DNA of 64,000 bases from Vitis vinifera (Eukaryota; Streptophyta; Magnoliopsida; Vitales; Vitaceae). This document shows positions 48,101-61,529 of the stretch, in pieces. How positions within the stretch are numbered: position 1 is the first letter of the stretch; every line of letters starts with the position of its first letter. The position numbers and the translations under genes were made by a program. The stretch spans positions 682,501 to 746,500 of the forward strand of contig NC_081810.1 in NCBI RefSeq assembly GCF_030704535.1, in the 5' to 3' direction. Under the pieces are notes generated by a model that saw nothing but the letters and a program-made list of their open reading frames with translations, was not told the DNA's origin and did not search any database.

Positions 48101-51100
48101 AAATGGGTTTGAATAAATAAACCACAATCCTAAAAGCTCTCCCTATAATCTTCTACTTCTATCTCCATGTCTTACAACTCTTTGATCACCTCATATACTC
48201 TCTTCATTTTTCCATATTCCATGTTGACTGTGCATGTGCCACTACTTCTAGTAACAACTAAAGAATATAAGCTTGGCACCCTAATCAAGTTTTGTGTACT
48301 TTGGCGTGCCTTAATTTCAGCCTTTTTGTATTTTACCCTTTCATATTTATAAATTTTATTTCGCATGTGCCTATTAAAAAAAAAAAAAAAAGGCCTTAGC
48401 ACAAAGGGAGGGGCAATTTGTAGTAGAACTTACCCACATAGGTGTGAGATATGAAGCTAACTCATCAAAGAATGGCAAGAAAGATGCCTTGAATGTCTTG
48501 ATCAAAGTTCCCAAAATTTCACCCACCTGGATCAGAAGTTAGTTTGTGAGGCCAAACATAGACATAGTAGAAACTTCCTTGACACATAAATGACAGGCAT
48601 AAAAGCAAAAAAAAAATGCTAATAATATGTTGAATATCATAAATGGTAGAAAGACAAACTTGATCAAAAACTTCTTCTTCTTGCTCATTTTCTTCTTTGA
48701 GCAATTCTCCCTCCTCAGCATCAAAGTCCTCAGCTTTGGTCCTCTCTGCTCTCTCTCTTTTTCTACTTGAGCTAGCTGTAATCACCTGTTTTATCTCATC
48801 CACAATAGATCTCACTTGGCTTTCATCTAGAATTCGTCCAGATATCTGAAAGAAGAGCAACAAAGTTCATGAGATATAATCATAGACATCAATCAAATGC
48901 AGCTGGGGGAAAACACACAATCAGCAATCAGTAGGAAGCGATACAAGTGAAATATTCAGAAAATTCAAGTTGTGATAAATTATAAAGACCAAAGCTTTAT
49001 CTCAAGCCAGTTCAAGATCCTGAATGATTTCCCTACTTTTTTGACCCAGAACCTCACATACTAAGAGGAAAAGACATAGGCCAGTATAAGGAAAAATTAG
49101 GTATATTGGTCTCTAACAACTCGAACCATCCTTTTCCAACTGAAAAATAGTTTCATTAAAAACCAAAAGGAGCAATAAGTAGTCCTGGTGAAAAAGAAGT
49201 GAGGGTATAGATTATTAGATATACATGGAAATTTCAGTTTTTTATATGGTGAAATCCTAATTATTCACTACAATTATTCTGAACCAATATTCCTAAAGCA
49301 ACTAAACATATGCTTTCTCTTAGTAGGCCTCAACGCCTCAAACACATCATATTGGGGGTGCTTGAGGGTGTGCTAAATGATTTGACACAAGGGATACAGC
49401 TACTCTAACACATTGCTACCCTGAGAATATTAGAAAAACTCCAAATTAATTATTTGTAATTCAGAATGAACTCAGAGAGACACAGCAGGCTATAATCATA
49501 TACAATTAAGTTTGTGATCCAAAAATAGGCATATCGTTTCATCCCCATTATAAGCTATGACAAACCTGCAAGCATTCATTTAGTGCATCTAGCATACTTG
49601 CGCATATTTCTGTATCAGGTTCCTGCAATCCAATTCCAAACCAGATACTTCATAAGTAAAAAAAATACCCAGCATAACATGGAGAAAATCTGGCACATAA
49701 TGCATTAGAAAATAACAACCACCAATCACCTTATGCAAAGCTTCCACCAAAGCTGGTATTATATAGTCAGACAATTGCTTAACATATGACTCATTACGAC
49801 CTTGAGCTAGACCTTTCTCCACAGCTAATTTTGCTGAACGCAGTAGCTCTGGCATGGCTGGAAACAGAAATAATCGTTTCACATTGAGAAAACTTGGAAA
49901 ATTCCCAATAATTTTGGGGGGGAAGAACAAGAAGTTTGTACCAGAAACAGCAGCTTTCCTAACTTCTTCGTGGAAATAAAATTTGAGAAGTGGAACTAAA
50001 GTTGGAGCAACCTGCACCACAAATGAATACGGTCAATGGCATTTTCATTTATGTTTTATGATAAGAAGCCTAAAAGGAGAAAATCCATATATGATGCATC
50101 ATGACCAACCTGATCAATCCATGGAAAGAACCCTTCCTTCAACTCATCGGCATAGCAACATAGCATGTTGCAAGCGGTGGCTTTCTCCTCCAGGACACTA
50201 GTCTTGATCCCTATTCGTTTATCCCCAAGAGTAATGGTCTCCATACTGCAATGAACAAAAAAACTGTCAGCAAAATCCCAAATATCCTTCAGCAACAATG
50301 ATCCTATGGCTAAACAACACTCTATTGCCCTTGCTCTAGATAGTAACATTGATAACAATAAAACATCTTAATTAAATGGCGATGATAGTGGGGTGAAAAT
50401 TCATTTTTAAAGGAAAAGGATATTAAATGAAAGCTATGATAGAAAGCCAGGAGAAAGCACTCTTTTTTATAGAATTATGTTAATCAAATTAAACAAACCT
50501 TAGCAAGAATGGGCAATGGAAAAACTTGATATAAAGGAGTGCTCTGAGTGTCAAGCACAGGCATGCATGAACACTCACAGCAAGTGTCTGCATTGCAAGT
50601 CATGACTGAGGTTGTCTTCTTTCACCGATGAGAGAGAAAATACTTGATGATTTGAATCTTAAATTGACTTTAATCTAAGAGTTTCCTACTCTACAAGTAC
50701 TCAACATTCTTGAACTTCCAGTTGATATCAAATGAACTGCAGGAAAGAAAAAAAAAAACAAACCTTTCATCATCAGATTCTTCGATTTCATTGTCTGAAT
50801 CAGCAGATGTAATGGTTACATCAGGTTTAAGTTGAGCAGATTGAAGCAAAGGGGGCATGACAACACTCATGTAAGGGAGGAAGTCTTGTCCCAGGCACTT
50901 GCAGAGTCTGGCCCAAGCCTGCAGCAATAATTAAATATTCATCACACAAAGAAGTGAAACAAGTGGAAGATATAAAAGTGATCCACACATTATAATTCAC
51001 AAGCATACTTGTAGCATGTAGCTTGTTGTTGGGTCATCTGTCTCCATTTGAGATCCTTGCAATGACATAAGTACTTCCATAACCTTGCATGATAAAGCAG

Positions 51101-54100
51101 AACAAAGATAAAATCTGAGTCAAAAGAGTGAAATTATCTTGCTGTCTTGTAAACCAAAAGGCATGGCAAAATAAAAAGATATTCCATTGATCTAGCATTA
51201 AACCAATAGGTTGTGAAGTTCAGATTTCGAAATCGCAACCCACAATGGAAAAACAAATATGTAATTAGAACCATTACATTCTAACAAGTTCAAATGGAAA
51301 AATCAAACTGGGGGAAGAATCTAAGGGGGGGAATGATTCAAAGATCAAGAGATTTCATCCCCATGAATAAAAACAATCAAATAGACACCAACACAGGCAT
51401 AAATACATATATAAATATATACATATATGTATATATATATATAATTAAAATGAAAATTTGAGATGTAACTTACCTGCTTTGCATCATCCCTGAACTTATC
51501 TTTTCCAACAGCCATGCCAACCAAACTGATGCACTCCATGGCTTTGGCACGAAGCATGCGGTTAGACTTGTCAGTGGCATTCATCAATATTGCTTTTAGG
51601 TAAGGCATAACTGCATCATAGTATTTTTGGAAATGTTCCTATTGATACTCAAAAGTGTTAGGCTGCTCATTTATAAGAAAACCATAATGGAAGCATATTT
51701 TAAAATATATAATACCTGAGATGAATCAGCAACAGACGCTAAAGCAGTCAAGGCCCCCTCTTGCACCATTTGTTTTCCATTCTGGATAACAACATAATAT
51801 AAAATTAAGGATAAAGATGTTATCCACAGGGTTTACATTACTGCATCTACTTGAATGTTTGTATTGTGGAAATGGTGGTGATTCTTCTCTTGTCATACCT
51901 GTAGAAGTACTAGTAATTTGCCAACAATTCCATCTAAATATGGCGTTAAAATATCTGGAGTGCAGTTCTCACTGAAGTTGAGCACAGCTGAAGCAGCATG
52001 TGCCTGTAGAAATTCGAACAACAATGGAAAACCATTATTAACTATCATTCAAAGTAAAGAACGAGAAAATTAAAAATAAAATAATCTTGAGCACTGAGCC
52101 ACTGAAGCAAAATGCAATTGTTTGTTCAACAAAAAATGTAGCCAATTGATTGAAGGTTTAACATGCACACAAAATAATGTTAAGTATAAAGCAGGGTGTG
52201 GGGTCAGGAAGAAAACCACTTATGTCAAAAGAAAAAAGAACCGTAAAAATTTTTTTCAATGTAAATATCAAAAACTATTTTAAAAAAAAAATCCTTCACA
52301 GTCAGAAGTTTGCTGTAGAATTCTATATAAATATTTGACTACAAATCTAATAACTCAGAAGATGGATATTTAGCACATATTTGAAAGTCAATACATAAAC
52401 CAATATTTAAAAGACATATAGAAAACAAAATATGGGGCAGAAAGACTAAATTGGCAGCCAAGTCTTTTATAATAAAGAAAATGGAAAACAGATTTAGAAG
52501 AGATCAGAACACGAATATGTGGTTCATTCCTTGTTAAGGGGGAGCGGAATGCAAGGACTCCTTCAAAAGTGGGCTGACATGAGGAGTGTATGAAGAGATT
52601 GTTACAACGGACCACTTTATGAAGAAAGATCATTGTTGCCCGTGCAACCTCAACAAGGAATTGTCCAACGAGATCCTAATTCATTGTGGTAAAACTAGTA
52701 TTCCCTCTACAATCTCATGGATGATCCCTTGGCTGGTGAAGATGGTTTTAATTAGTTGGCAGGGAGTTTTTTGGGCAAGAAGAGTAAAAGGAAGTGGAGA
52801 ACAGCCTCCTTGTCTTGGAGCATATTGCATGAGTGGAGTTACAAAATCTGTAAGAATTGAACCCTTAAGATTAAGCTGTGAAAGAGTCTTTTCTCAGATC
52901 TTTGTTCGAGGCATCCTTCAGGGTCATTATCCATCTTTCATTTATTGTTTAGTGAGGAGTTAGATAGGCCTTTTATCTTCTTTTCTAGCAATTTGACACC
53001 CTTTTATAATTCCCGTGTTCATGGTGTACTTCCCTTTTTGCTAGGCGCCTTCTAATAAAATTTTATTTTCCTATTAACAAAAAAGTCACAGCTACAACCA
53101 AAATCTCTAGCAACCAATTCCCTAATGAATGACCTACCTAATTCTATGTAATTTATTTGATAAAGTCATATTGGTTCTAACATGTTCAATCACCATGGCA
53201 ATCCAACCTGAAGTTTGATATATTAAGGCATAAAACAAATTTATGATGCAATTAACTAGATCTTCAAAAAAGGAAATAATGAATAAATAAATAAACAAAA
53301 AAAGTTACTTCCAGCATAACATGCACTCCATGATTGGCAAACCAACAAGGTATCATGCTCCATCAAAGTAAAATACAATCAGGTAATTCTGAAAGAAACA
53401 AGACTATGCAGTTTCTAACAATCATATTGTCTACTACTAAATTGTTAACATTCTAGAACAATAAAATTTAGCCATTCAAATTTCCCACTTTGTTTCCTTT
53501 AATATTTTCTCTAAAGACAATGTATTAAAAAAAAAAAAGTTGATTCAAAACTTCATAAAAATAAATAACTTACTCAAGAAAAGGAGCTAAAATCTATCAC
53601 TCTAAAAGCCCAAAAATACAATTTTAAATCCCCATCAAGTGCTATCCATCTTTTTTCCTCTCTACCGCAGTAACCATAGCATTCATGGTTGTCAACTAGT
53701 AAAACATATCATGTATCTAATAAGTCTTTTTGGAATGTTAGAAACTAGATAGGAGAAAAAAATATTTCACATATAAAATGTGCAGCACCTTTTATCAACT
53801 ATTTCACACATACATACAAAAATTACCCAATCAATATATCAAAAGGATACTATAAGCATGTAGAAGCACCTTTTATCAACTCATTTTTAATACAAGAGGG
53901 AAGAAAAATGGAAGGTACCCAGAGGATACCCACAAAAAACAAATAAATAAAGAAAATTACATTTAATGGAAACCTCAAAAAGACTTGAAATCCTTCCAAA
54001 CTTGTGTCCAAAAAAATATCTTCCATGTAAAGAAAGATATGGAACAAAATAAAATTGGATTTGAAGCTTCTTAGAGAGTACTTGAAAACTTACGATATAA

Positions 54101-57100
54101 AGGTGGGGAAAACCTAAAAGAAAAGGGACGGTTTGGATTATCTTGTGCAAATGTGTCATGTTATATCACATGATATGAAATAATATATAGCACAATATTT
54201 TATATCGTGCAATACAGCCTACATTTCCTATTGATTTGACAGGAATAGATACATCTTGCATGATACAAGTATACAACCCTCCACCCTTTGCAATGTGATA
54301 TCATCCATTAATCAATTAGGCCTTTGGCAGTCCTCTTGATTTGCAAATGCTTCCAACACCCCGACAAAAAGAACTTAAACCCAAAATAAAGATATCTTTT
54401 TCTCCATAAATTCTGAACAGACCATGTTCCAAAAATTTAAAGAGGAAAAAAATTCAAACCCGCTATCGATCAAAACTAAAGCATAATGTTCCAACAACAC
54501 GATCAAATACATCCATACCACGATTCCCACATGCTGTTTTTTCCCACTATGATCTTCTGTTATAAAATAATCCATATGGCAATTACATTTCCTTTTAGGT
54601 TTCTCACCTCATAAAGAGCATAATCAGTTATTGCCACAATTCATCCCATGGAATTGGATGTAAAACGCATAAGTTATGTTGTGTTAACAAGATTTAACAA
54701 ATACATAAAGAGATTTGAAAAGGACCACCAGCATACCTCATAAGAAATACCTATTTATTCTGATGGCAAAAAATTCAAATATTGGAAAGCAACCACAGTC
54801 CAGTAAACTAAACTATAAAGAACCTATTCACTACTCTTTGGGGCATTTCCTATTTTAGTTCTAAGTGCCGAAATATCCAGACTCCTAGATGGACAAAATC
54901 ACCCATTACAGATAATAAAACTAGAAAAGCTATAAAGATTGATCCAAACATAAAAATTATAACTATGTTTACAAAATTCAAAAAGAGAAAAATATAAGCG
55001 ACTCAGCATCTAGAAGGCATAATGTAGCCATTGAATAAACAAATAAACAAACAAACAAATAAGATAACGACGTAATAGTTTGCATCCATGAGAACAAGAT
55101 AAAATTTGTTGCCCGTTAAAATATAGCAAGATAACATTCGTAACTGGTTAAGCTATAGACAAAAACACGCATAAAAAATTACGAACCTGCACCCGTGGAT
55201 TCTGGAAGTCATCCATAGATGCAGCTAGAGCCGGTAGCACTCGTTGATGGTACTGAACTTGCAAATCTGGGCCCAAGTCTGTGGACAGTTGCCCAATGGC
55301 ATTAATAGCTGCCCATCGGACACGAGGATGAGGATCTTGGAATGTATTCAAAACCATTGTCACCACTTGCTCCAAATTTTTTATCATTACCTGTGAATAA
55401 AATAGAGCCAGAATGAATAACTACAGTAGCATGTAGGGACTACTATGATTTCTTTCTAATAAATACAAACAAACAAGCAACACAGACAAACTAACAACCT
55501 ATACTAACAACCCATATTAATAGTGTATTCCCATTATTGTTTCCTTTCATTTCAAAACAAATTGACCACCTTTCAACCCATACTCCAAAATGTTAAATAT
55601 TCACCTTCCTTAGTGTGGGAAGCATGTGTTTTTAACAAAGGTGGTAAATAAATTTCCTTAATGAAAATAGGCTTAAATACTTCACAACCAAACTCAATTA
55701 CCAGAAATATGCTAAATTCCGGATAAACTCCACCAAGTGAGCAGTTAGAATACAAGAAAATCCTATGAGATTTTAATAAAAGTACTTTGGAAAAAAAGAA
55801 AGAAAGAAAGAAAGCACAATTTAAGAGAAAAGAAGAACTCCAAGAAAATCCTATGAGATTTTAATCAAAGTACTTCTGAAAAGAAGAAGAAGAAGAAGAA
55901 GAAGAAGAAGAAAGAAAGCAAAATTAAAAATAAAAAACAATTCCAATACCTTTGAACAGCCTTCTGCGATCTGAGCAAGAGCAATCAGAGCTGCGTGGTG
56001 CTTTTGCCACTCCGGCGCAGCCAAATATGCCGGCAAAAGCTCTGAAGCAACAGGTACAATCGTATTCCCACCCAATGAAATAGCTAACCTATCCAAACAC
56101 TCTTGCCCAACACTGTAATTACTGCTCTCACCCGCATCCTCGTCCTCGCTATCCGCACTATGCCACGCTGGATCATCCTCAATATCCAACAGCATCTTCA
56201 TCAATATAGCAAAAAGCCTACTTATAAACTGCGGCAACTTCCTCATCATCCCAGGTGCGCGCTCCCTCGCCTCCGCCAGTGTTATCACGAACTCCACCGC
56301 CAAATGCCGCGTCCCCTCCTCCAGGCTCTCAGCCTCCGCAATCTGTAACATAGACCCCACCACATCCACCAACTGCCGTCTCAGAAACCGCGGCTCCGTC
56401 CCGGCCAATTCGATCAACAACTCGAGCGCCTCTTGCGCCGTCGCCTCCTGCCCACAATTCAATGCCTCTGTTAGCGTGCGCATCATCGCCGGCAACAAGT
56501 CCTGAAACCGATCCCGGTCCGCCGAACTCGACAAGCACTGAATGAAATTAATCGCAGCGCTCAAGGCCGCGATTTTCACATCGGAGCTCGACGACGACGT
56601 CAGACTCTGCAAAAACACCGAGTGCAGATGCTTAATATGAGGAACTAGGGTTTCCCCGATGTACTGCGCCAACTGCGCGAAAATCAAGAACGCCGCCTCC
56701 TGAAGCTTCGCCGAATCGGAGGTCACGCACTGAAACATAAACGGCAACAGCTCCGGCCACCCGTTCTCCGGCAGAATCGACGACGCCAACTCGGAAACGG
56801 TGTCGCACAGCTTCTTCGAAATACTCTTCGCATCCTCCCGCTGAATACACCCTAACAAAATTGATTTCAGCGATGACTGAGTGGACGCACTGAGCCGCGG
56901 CCAGAGGTAGGAATCATCCCGAGTCAGTTGCTTTCTGAGGAGAATCGCGGCCATGGCTCGAGCCTCGATGTGAGGAGAGAACTGAAGAAGATGGGCGAGT
57001 TTCAAAGACAGCGAGTTTGGATCGGACTGTTTGCAGAGATTGAAAAGGAGTTCAGCGTGGGAGCGCTGGTCATTGGAGGTGGACATGAGGTGGGAGATTA

Positions 57101-57179
57101 GGGTTTCGAAGGGCCCTGGATCGGGGCCGAGGATAGCGGCGAGTTGAGCTTGCTGGAGTTGAGTCGACTCGGGATCCAT
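45176..57179 (-). CDS. KETCH1: Importin-beta family receptor, IPO5/IMB3/KETCH1 type, 1116 aa
   Basis: HEAT-repeat nuclear import receptor that carries cargo through the nuclear pore and releases it on RanGTP binding. The Arabidopsis homologue (KETCH1, At5g19820, from memory) imports HYL1 and ribosomal proteins. Exons, in order of transcription: 55950-57179, 55187-55390, 51899-52003, 51716-51781, 51474-51638, 51009-51083, 50764-50918, 50110-50245, 49942-50011, 49730-49857, 49566-49622, 48660-48845, 48434-48526, 47628-47713, 47466-47532, 47319-47385, 47099-47235, 46302-46393, 46116-46182, 45176-45340. They total 3351 nt in frame, with GT-AG ends at every intron. Residues 1-410 come from one exon. 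HEAT-like segments recur ([47 protein letters not shown]). Two acidic stretches ([14 protein letters not shown] and [15 protein letters not shown]) are typical of this branch. The 3.2-kb second intron holds a LINE fragment. The C-terminus is QSILSS. Confidence 0.95.
48200..48395 (+). mobile_element. LINE 3' UTR stub in importin intron 13
   Basis: Read on the plus strand, the stretch shows the tail style of the local LINE family: 'ttttgtgtactttggcgtgc', a T-rich part, 'gcatgtgcctatt', then a run of 15 or more A. It carries no coding sequence and lies antisense to the importin gene. The 5' limit is a guess and I could not find a target-site duplication. Confidence 0.5.
51400..51446. repeat. (AT)n-rich microsatellite beside importin exon 5
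   Basis: The run 'catatataaatatatacatatatgtatatatatatat' lies in the intron, about 30-75 nt past the exon 5 donor in the direction of transcription. Likely length-polymorphic. Confidence 0.8.
52580..53090 (+). mobile_element. Degraded LINE 3' end in importin intron 2, antisense
   Basis: A decayed zinc-knuckle frame can be read at about 52620-52830 ([32 protein letters not shown]), matching the order seen in the LINE at 11373-12995. It is followed by the family's 3' tail: 'gtgttcatggtgtacttcc', 'ttgctaggcgccttctaata', then 'ttcctattaac' and an A run near 53086. It lies opposite to the importin gene. No functional enzyme is possible. Confidence 0.65.
55793..55912. repeat. (AAAG)n and (AAG)n microsatellites with local duplication
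   Basis: An (AAAG)n tract at about 55793-55815 and an (AAG)n tract of about ten units at 55880-55912 lie in importin intron 1, close to the exon 1 donor. The string 'aagaaaatcctatgagattt' precedes each tract (about 55754 and 55842), so an ~88-bp block was duplicated and the two purine tracts then diverged. Confidence 0.85.
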
Positions 57180-59430
57180 GGCTGCGAGTTAGGGTTTTCG
57201 ATGCCTCCGGCGCAGAGAAAGAGAGGCAGCGGGAGAGAGAGGAGAGGAGAATAGAAGAAGGAGAGGAGAACAGAAGAGAGAGATGAAGGGCGTGTTTGGA
57301 GGGGTTTAATAAGGGAGTGTTTGGAGGGTGGGGCTTATTAGGGCAACAGAGCTTGAGTGGATCATTAGCTGTAAATTACATATCAATACGATAATCCAAT
57401 TTCCATTCTAGAAAGAATACATCAATTTTTGCCAATAATTTTTTAAAATATTCCTTAACTATAATTCAAATATAGAAAATAATTTTGTTCCATGTTCTCC
57501 ACTCACATATTCAAATGCCGTCTTCATTTTCATTTGTTTTCCATAACACCTCCATAAAATATCCATTTACATTTTTACAAATTATTTTTCGAAATCATTT
57601 TTACAAAGTGTTTTTATTCTTTTTATAAATAAAATTTTATTTTAGAATGTTTTGAATTATTCCTCAAAACACTTTTTAAAAGGAGAAAAAAAATTGCAAA
57701 CACCTTAAATTTATTTTTTTTAAATAAATTCTAAAAAAAAAAAGTTATTGACAAAGACACAAGGATGATAAATCTTAAGCTAATATGATAATTAATCATT
57801 GTGTGTAAAAAATAATTGTGTGCTCATATTTCTCCAAAAGAGGCCAAAAGCATGTATTATAGTTAAGCTAATTACAGTCTTACCCTTATAAGATAAGAAC
57901 ATACCTCGATCATCATTTTTCCCATAGAGCTTCTTGAAAATATAGTTTATATTATTGAAAGTACGTATATTAGGAAGGTCCACTAAATATATTTCTTTTG
58001 TTTTCTAATTCTATATTTCAAATAACATTATTATTACTTTAGCGACCCGTTGTTAGGGTCCCGTTTGGATTTTTTTTCGTTCAAGTTTGTTATGTTGAAA
58101 AAATGAAGGTTATGTTTGATTTCAAAAATTTTGAGGAAAAATGCAGGAGAACTAAATTAGACGAGAAAATTAAAAAGACTTTTTTTTTAAATAATGAAAA
58201 TAAATTTAAAGATAGTAAATTATTTTCATATGATGTTTTAAACTCGTTTTACTTATTTTAATTTTTACCAAATAATTTAGAAATATATAGGGTCTGTTAT
58301 GGTGCTGTTTTTTTTAAATTATTATGGAAAACAGTTTTTTATGTTTTTAGGAGAGAAAAAAAATTGTGTTTGAAAACTGAATTTTAGAAAATAGTTCTTG
58401 TTATAAAAAAATATATATATATGTTTAGTTAAGTTAATAAAAAAGTTTTTTATAACAAGTAAAACAAAAAACATATTTGAATGGTGTTTTTTTTAATTAA
58501 TAAAGTATTTTATTCAAAGTAACTTTATATTATAAATTTATAAATAAATTTTATATACACAATTCATTTAAATTAAAAAAAAATATTTCATTTTAAAAAT
58601 AGATTTGATATTAATTAGATTTTAAATACTTTTTTTAGTTTTTATAAAATTTGAAAAAAAAATTGGGGAAAAATGAAACAAAAGTAAATAAAAATGATAA
58701 TAGTTTGATTAATTTTAAAATAAAAATATATTTTATATTTTTAAAAAATAAATCAAACTTGATAAAATCATTTTTATTAACATTTTTCTTGATTTAATCT
58801 TTAATTTTATTGAAAATTATAGTATATTCTATTAAGATGGGATAAAAAGTTTAAAAAATAATGAATTCAATTTTTACAATAAATTTACACCTAACAAGCT
58901 TGTAAATAAAATAAATAAGACATAAAAATAAATGCAAGTAAAATGAAATTTGAAGATGGTCACTTTCCAAATGATTCCCATGACGTGTTATATTTGTGTT
59001 GAACAATATATTTTACCAACCCATGTGATTTGACCAATAGATTTTCACTTCATATATGATTTTTTTTTTACCAACCATTTTATCAATACAAATAACCCTT
59101 ATATCCCTTCAAAATATCTTTAACCATTCCAATTTTGAGAAAAGTCTTTACTCAATATTACTACCTTATTTATATATTACTCTACTCTCACTCTCTCTCG
59201 TCTCTCAATTTCTTCAAAACTGATAAAAAAATCGTTTGCAAAACCCTCTCAATAAGCAACTCGTTTTATTTCTCTTCTATGTCCTTAAGTAGGTTTTTTA
59301 TTTTTTTTAAACAAAACAACTCAAGAAAAATCAAAATTGAGAAACGAAAAAAATCAGAGATTTTTTTTTTTCTCGTTCCCCACTTTTCTCCAAACGGGAA
59401 AAATAAAAAAACTAACACCACATGACAATA
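57180..59430. other. Importin upstream region and AT-rich spacer
   Basis: The first ~120 bp are C/T-rich on the importin strand ('ctctctcc', 'ctctctttctctg'), like its 5' UTR and core promoter. From about 57370 on the DNA is AT-rich with no supported gene, only short poly-A/T tracts. Confidence 0.55.
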
Positions 59431-60240
59431 CAAAGGCATTGAATCGGTTGAATCTTACTGTAAGGTGAAAGACGGTCCCTCCCTCCCTTGTGAGAAGTTG
59501 AAAAGAAGTGGGAACCTTCGCTAGGAATTCCTCAAGGATTGCATCTTTGGCCTTCATGGCCGCGAAGTGCAGTGGTGTATAACCATTGTTATCAAATTTC
59601 ACTGCAAGACCCGGGTCAAGCCCTAGAAGCATTTTTGTTATCTCCAGATTGTCCCCACTACAAGCATAGTGCAATGCTGAAAGTCCCATGTCGTCAATCT
59701 TTGGAGCAAAAGTCGGGCATACCTCCAATATTCTTATAGCAACATCTGCAATATAGCTTCTGAATTTAATACTATATATATACATGTAGATTTTGGTTGA
59801 GCAATAGAAACTATTCACTGAAATGAGTTCTTCAAATGATTTAAACAGAAATCTCAGGAAACAAATTAAGATCTTGATGTAATGAAAGTTTGGAACCTAC
59901 ATGTGTGCCCTCTTGATACAGCGACATGAAGACAATTCATATCCGGATTGTCTTCCTCGAATTCCACCATCCAGGGTTGTTTCAAAATGAGCTCCACTAC
60001 GTGAGGATGCCCGTTGTGGCAAGCTAAGAAAAGTGGGCTCTGGTCTTCATTGTTGGCGTCTAATAGCAGCATGACCACCTTGGCGTTTCCATTCCGGCAA
60101 GCTTCATGCAATGGAGTCTCTCCCTTTTTATTACGGGCCTCAACCATTCTGGGATGCAGCCTGATAATTTCCAGCACTAATTCGCCATGTCCAAACCTTG
60201 AAGCCGACGTGTGGTTCTGTTGTGGGGATTGCGATAACAA
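59430..60240 (-). pseudogene. Ankyrin-repeat (ACD6/ITN1-like) gene fragment
   Basis: Two blocks encode ankyrin repeats. The first (59901-60240) includes SRFGHGELVLEIIRLHP, KKGETPLHEACRNGNAKV, DQSPLFLACHNGHPHV and MNCLHVAVSRGHT. The second (about 59432-59745) includes MGLSALHYACSGDNLEI, NGYTPLHFAAMKAKDAI and GGTVFHLTVRFNRFNAF. A GT-AG intron (59746-59900) joins them in frame. Such proteins normally continue with more repeats and a C-terminal membrane (PGG) domain; that part is absent, as is any clear N-terminus. The first repeat has lost its TxLHxA core (it reads NHTSAS), and about eight residues seem missing between LLLDA and NNEDQ. I read it as a truncated relic of a defence-type membrane ankyrin gene. 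Confidence 0.7.
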
Positions 60241-60562
60241 CCTTGTTCCTTTTAATGGTCTCGTTAAGGTATATGTATGTATTTATACTTGTGTAGGTAT
60301 ACACTATACAGGTGCATAGTTTTAGTTAAAGTAATAACATACATATCTTATTATTCTTGTAGGAACTTGTTTCATATCGCAATAGTGAAAGTAGTTGGCT
60401 CCTCTTTCGTGAAAATGCGTAAGATTTGGATTTTCACCATTGTTAATTGCTGGATTTCTGTATGTGTTAGGGTTGGAAACAAGAAATAAAATTCGATTAA
60501 TGCATCTTTGGCACATAGTTTATTGTGTACATAAAATTTATGGCAGTGGCTTGAATGTGAAG

Positions 60563-60685
60563 TTTCAAGGAAGAAAGACAATTAATGGACCTCCAGCTAG
60601 TGTTAAAGATGATGGTCGGATGACTCATACTGATGTGGCCGATATCCACTGTTCTAATTGTGAAGGTCATGTTGGATGGAAAAAT
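60563..60685 (+). pseudogene. Yippee-domain gene fragment
   Basis: The frame reads FQGR ... MTHTDVADIHCSNCEGHVGWKN. It keeps the second half of the Yippee zinc-binding fold: FQGR, H-T-(D)-VAD, a CxxC pair (CSNC) and GWK. The first CxxC half and the N-terminus are missing, and the middle (GRAFLF-type segment) has been replaced by KTINGPPASV. Yippee proteins are small zinc-binding proteins related to the cereblon CULT domain. This is most likely a decayed fragment, about 120 bp. Confidence 0.5.
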
Positions 60686-60729
60686 TGTAAGAATCATCGT
60701 TCCCTTGTTGTGGATATATAACCTTAAGG

Positions 60730-61235
60730 TACATATTTTGGTGATTTTCAGATTCATGAGCACAACAATGACCCAATAGTCCATAAAGGCCAATTCATAC
60801 TGCGGAATTTTTATGGGAAAGGCAGATTTTCGCTCCAAGTGATAAAATAGATGGAAAAAATTAATCAAATTTCTGCTTCTGTTTGTTTTCCTATCATAGC
60901 TGTAGATGTAGGTACCAAATTAATCCAAATGGGATGCTGCTGTTGAGAAGTATTACAATTGATTTCCTGTAGAATTCTTCTATCCAATGAAGTGATACAA
61001 CTAATCAAAACCTGGAATGCAATAATAGCTAGCTTTACTACTATGCCATCCAGTTTGCATTTTGGAATGCATGTGTCCATTAGAAACACATAAAATTAGA
61101 CTCCATCCTAACAATTTCATGGTCACTTTGGCATGGTTTCAAGCCAAGTTGTCCCAACTAAGGGCATTGAAATTGCCCACTTTTCTACCTCTAGGACAGT
61201 GAGAGATTTGATACCTTCTCAGGAGATGTAGGGTT
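60730..61235. other. Non-coding stretch
   Basis: I see no gene, repeat or RNA here. Sequence composition is closer to average than the AT-rich spacers, so it may be old gene or transposon material that has lost its frames. Confidence 0.4.
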
Positions 61236-61239
61236 TACA

Positions 61240-61383
61240 AGAGGTTTTATTCAAGGATTTAGTAGTATGGTCAGACCATTGTGCCAATTATTGACTAAAA
61301 ATGAACCTATTGAGTGGGTCAATGAATTCCGAAAGGGGTTTGAGAGGTTTGAGCCTTTGCTTATCACCGCATCTATCATGTAG
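61240..61383 (+). pseudogene. Ty3/gypsy polymerase scrap (RT to RNase H linker)
   Basis: A 47-codon frame reads RGFIQGFSSMVRPLCQLL, then TKNEPIEWVNEFRKGFERF and LLITASIM before a stop. This matches the conserved segment between reverse transcriptase and RNase H of Ty3/gypsy polyproteins (pattern: F-I-x-x-F-S-x-x-x-x-P-L, then W, then F-x-x-L/F-K-x-L-L-T-x-A). Nothing else of the element is recognisable around it. Confidence 0.65.
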
Positions 61384-61529
61384 CTATCAGACTAGTGTTG
61401 CCCTTTGACTTGATGTATTGACACTAGCAATAAAGCCATACGAAACCATGCTTGGGCAAGAAAAGGACAAGAAGCCCGTGTCATCTTTTATGCTAACCTT
61501 GCCTCGTTTATTCGAAACAATTCTCATCC

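Noticed and set aside
55880..55912. The (AAG)n tract as coding for a poly-Glu/Lys stretch of the importin
   Set aside because: It lies past the exon 1 donor at 55950, and the downstream exon joins in frame without it.
56103..56538. Frames on both strands within importin exon 1
   Set aside because: They are alternative-frame readings of the GC-richer importin exon, without a recognisable family.
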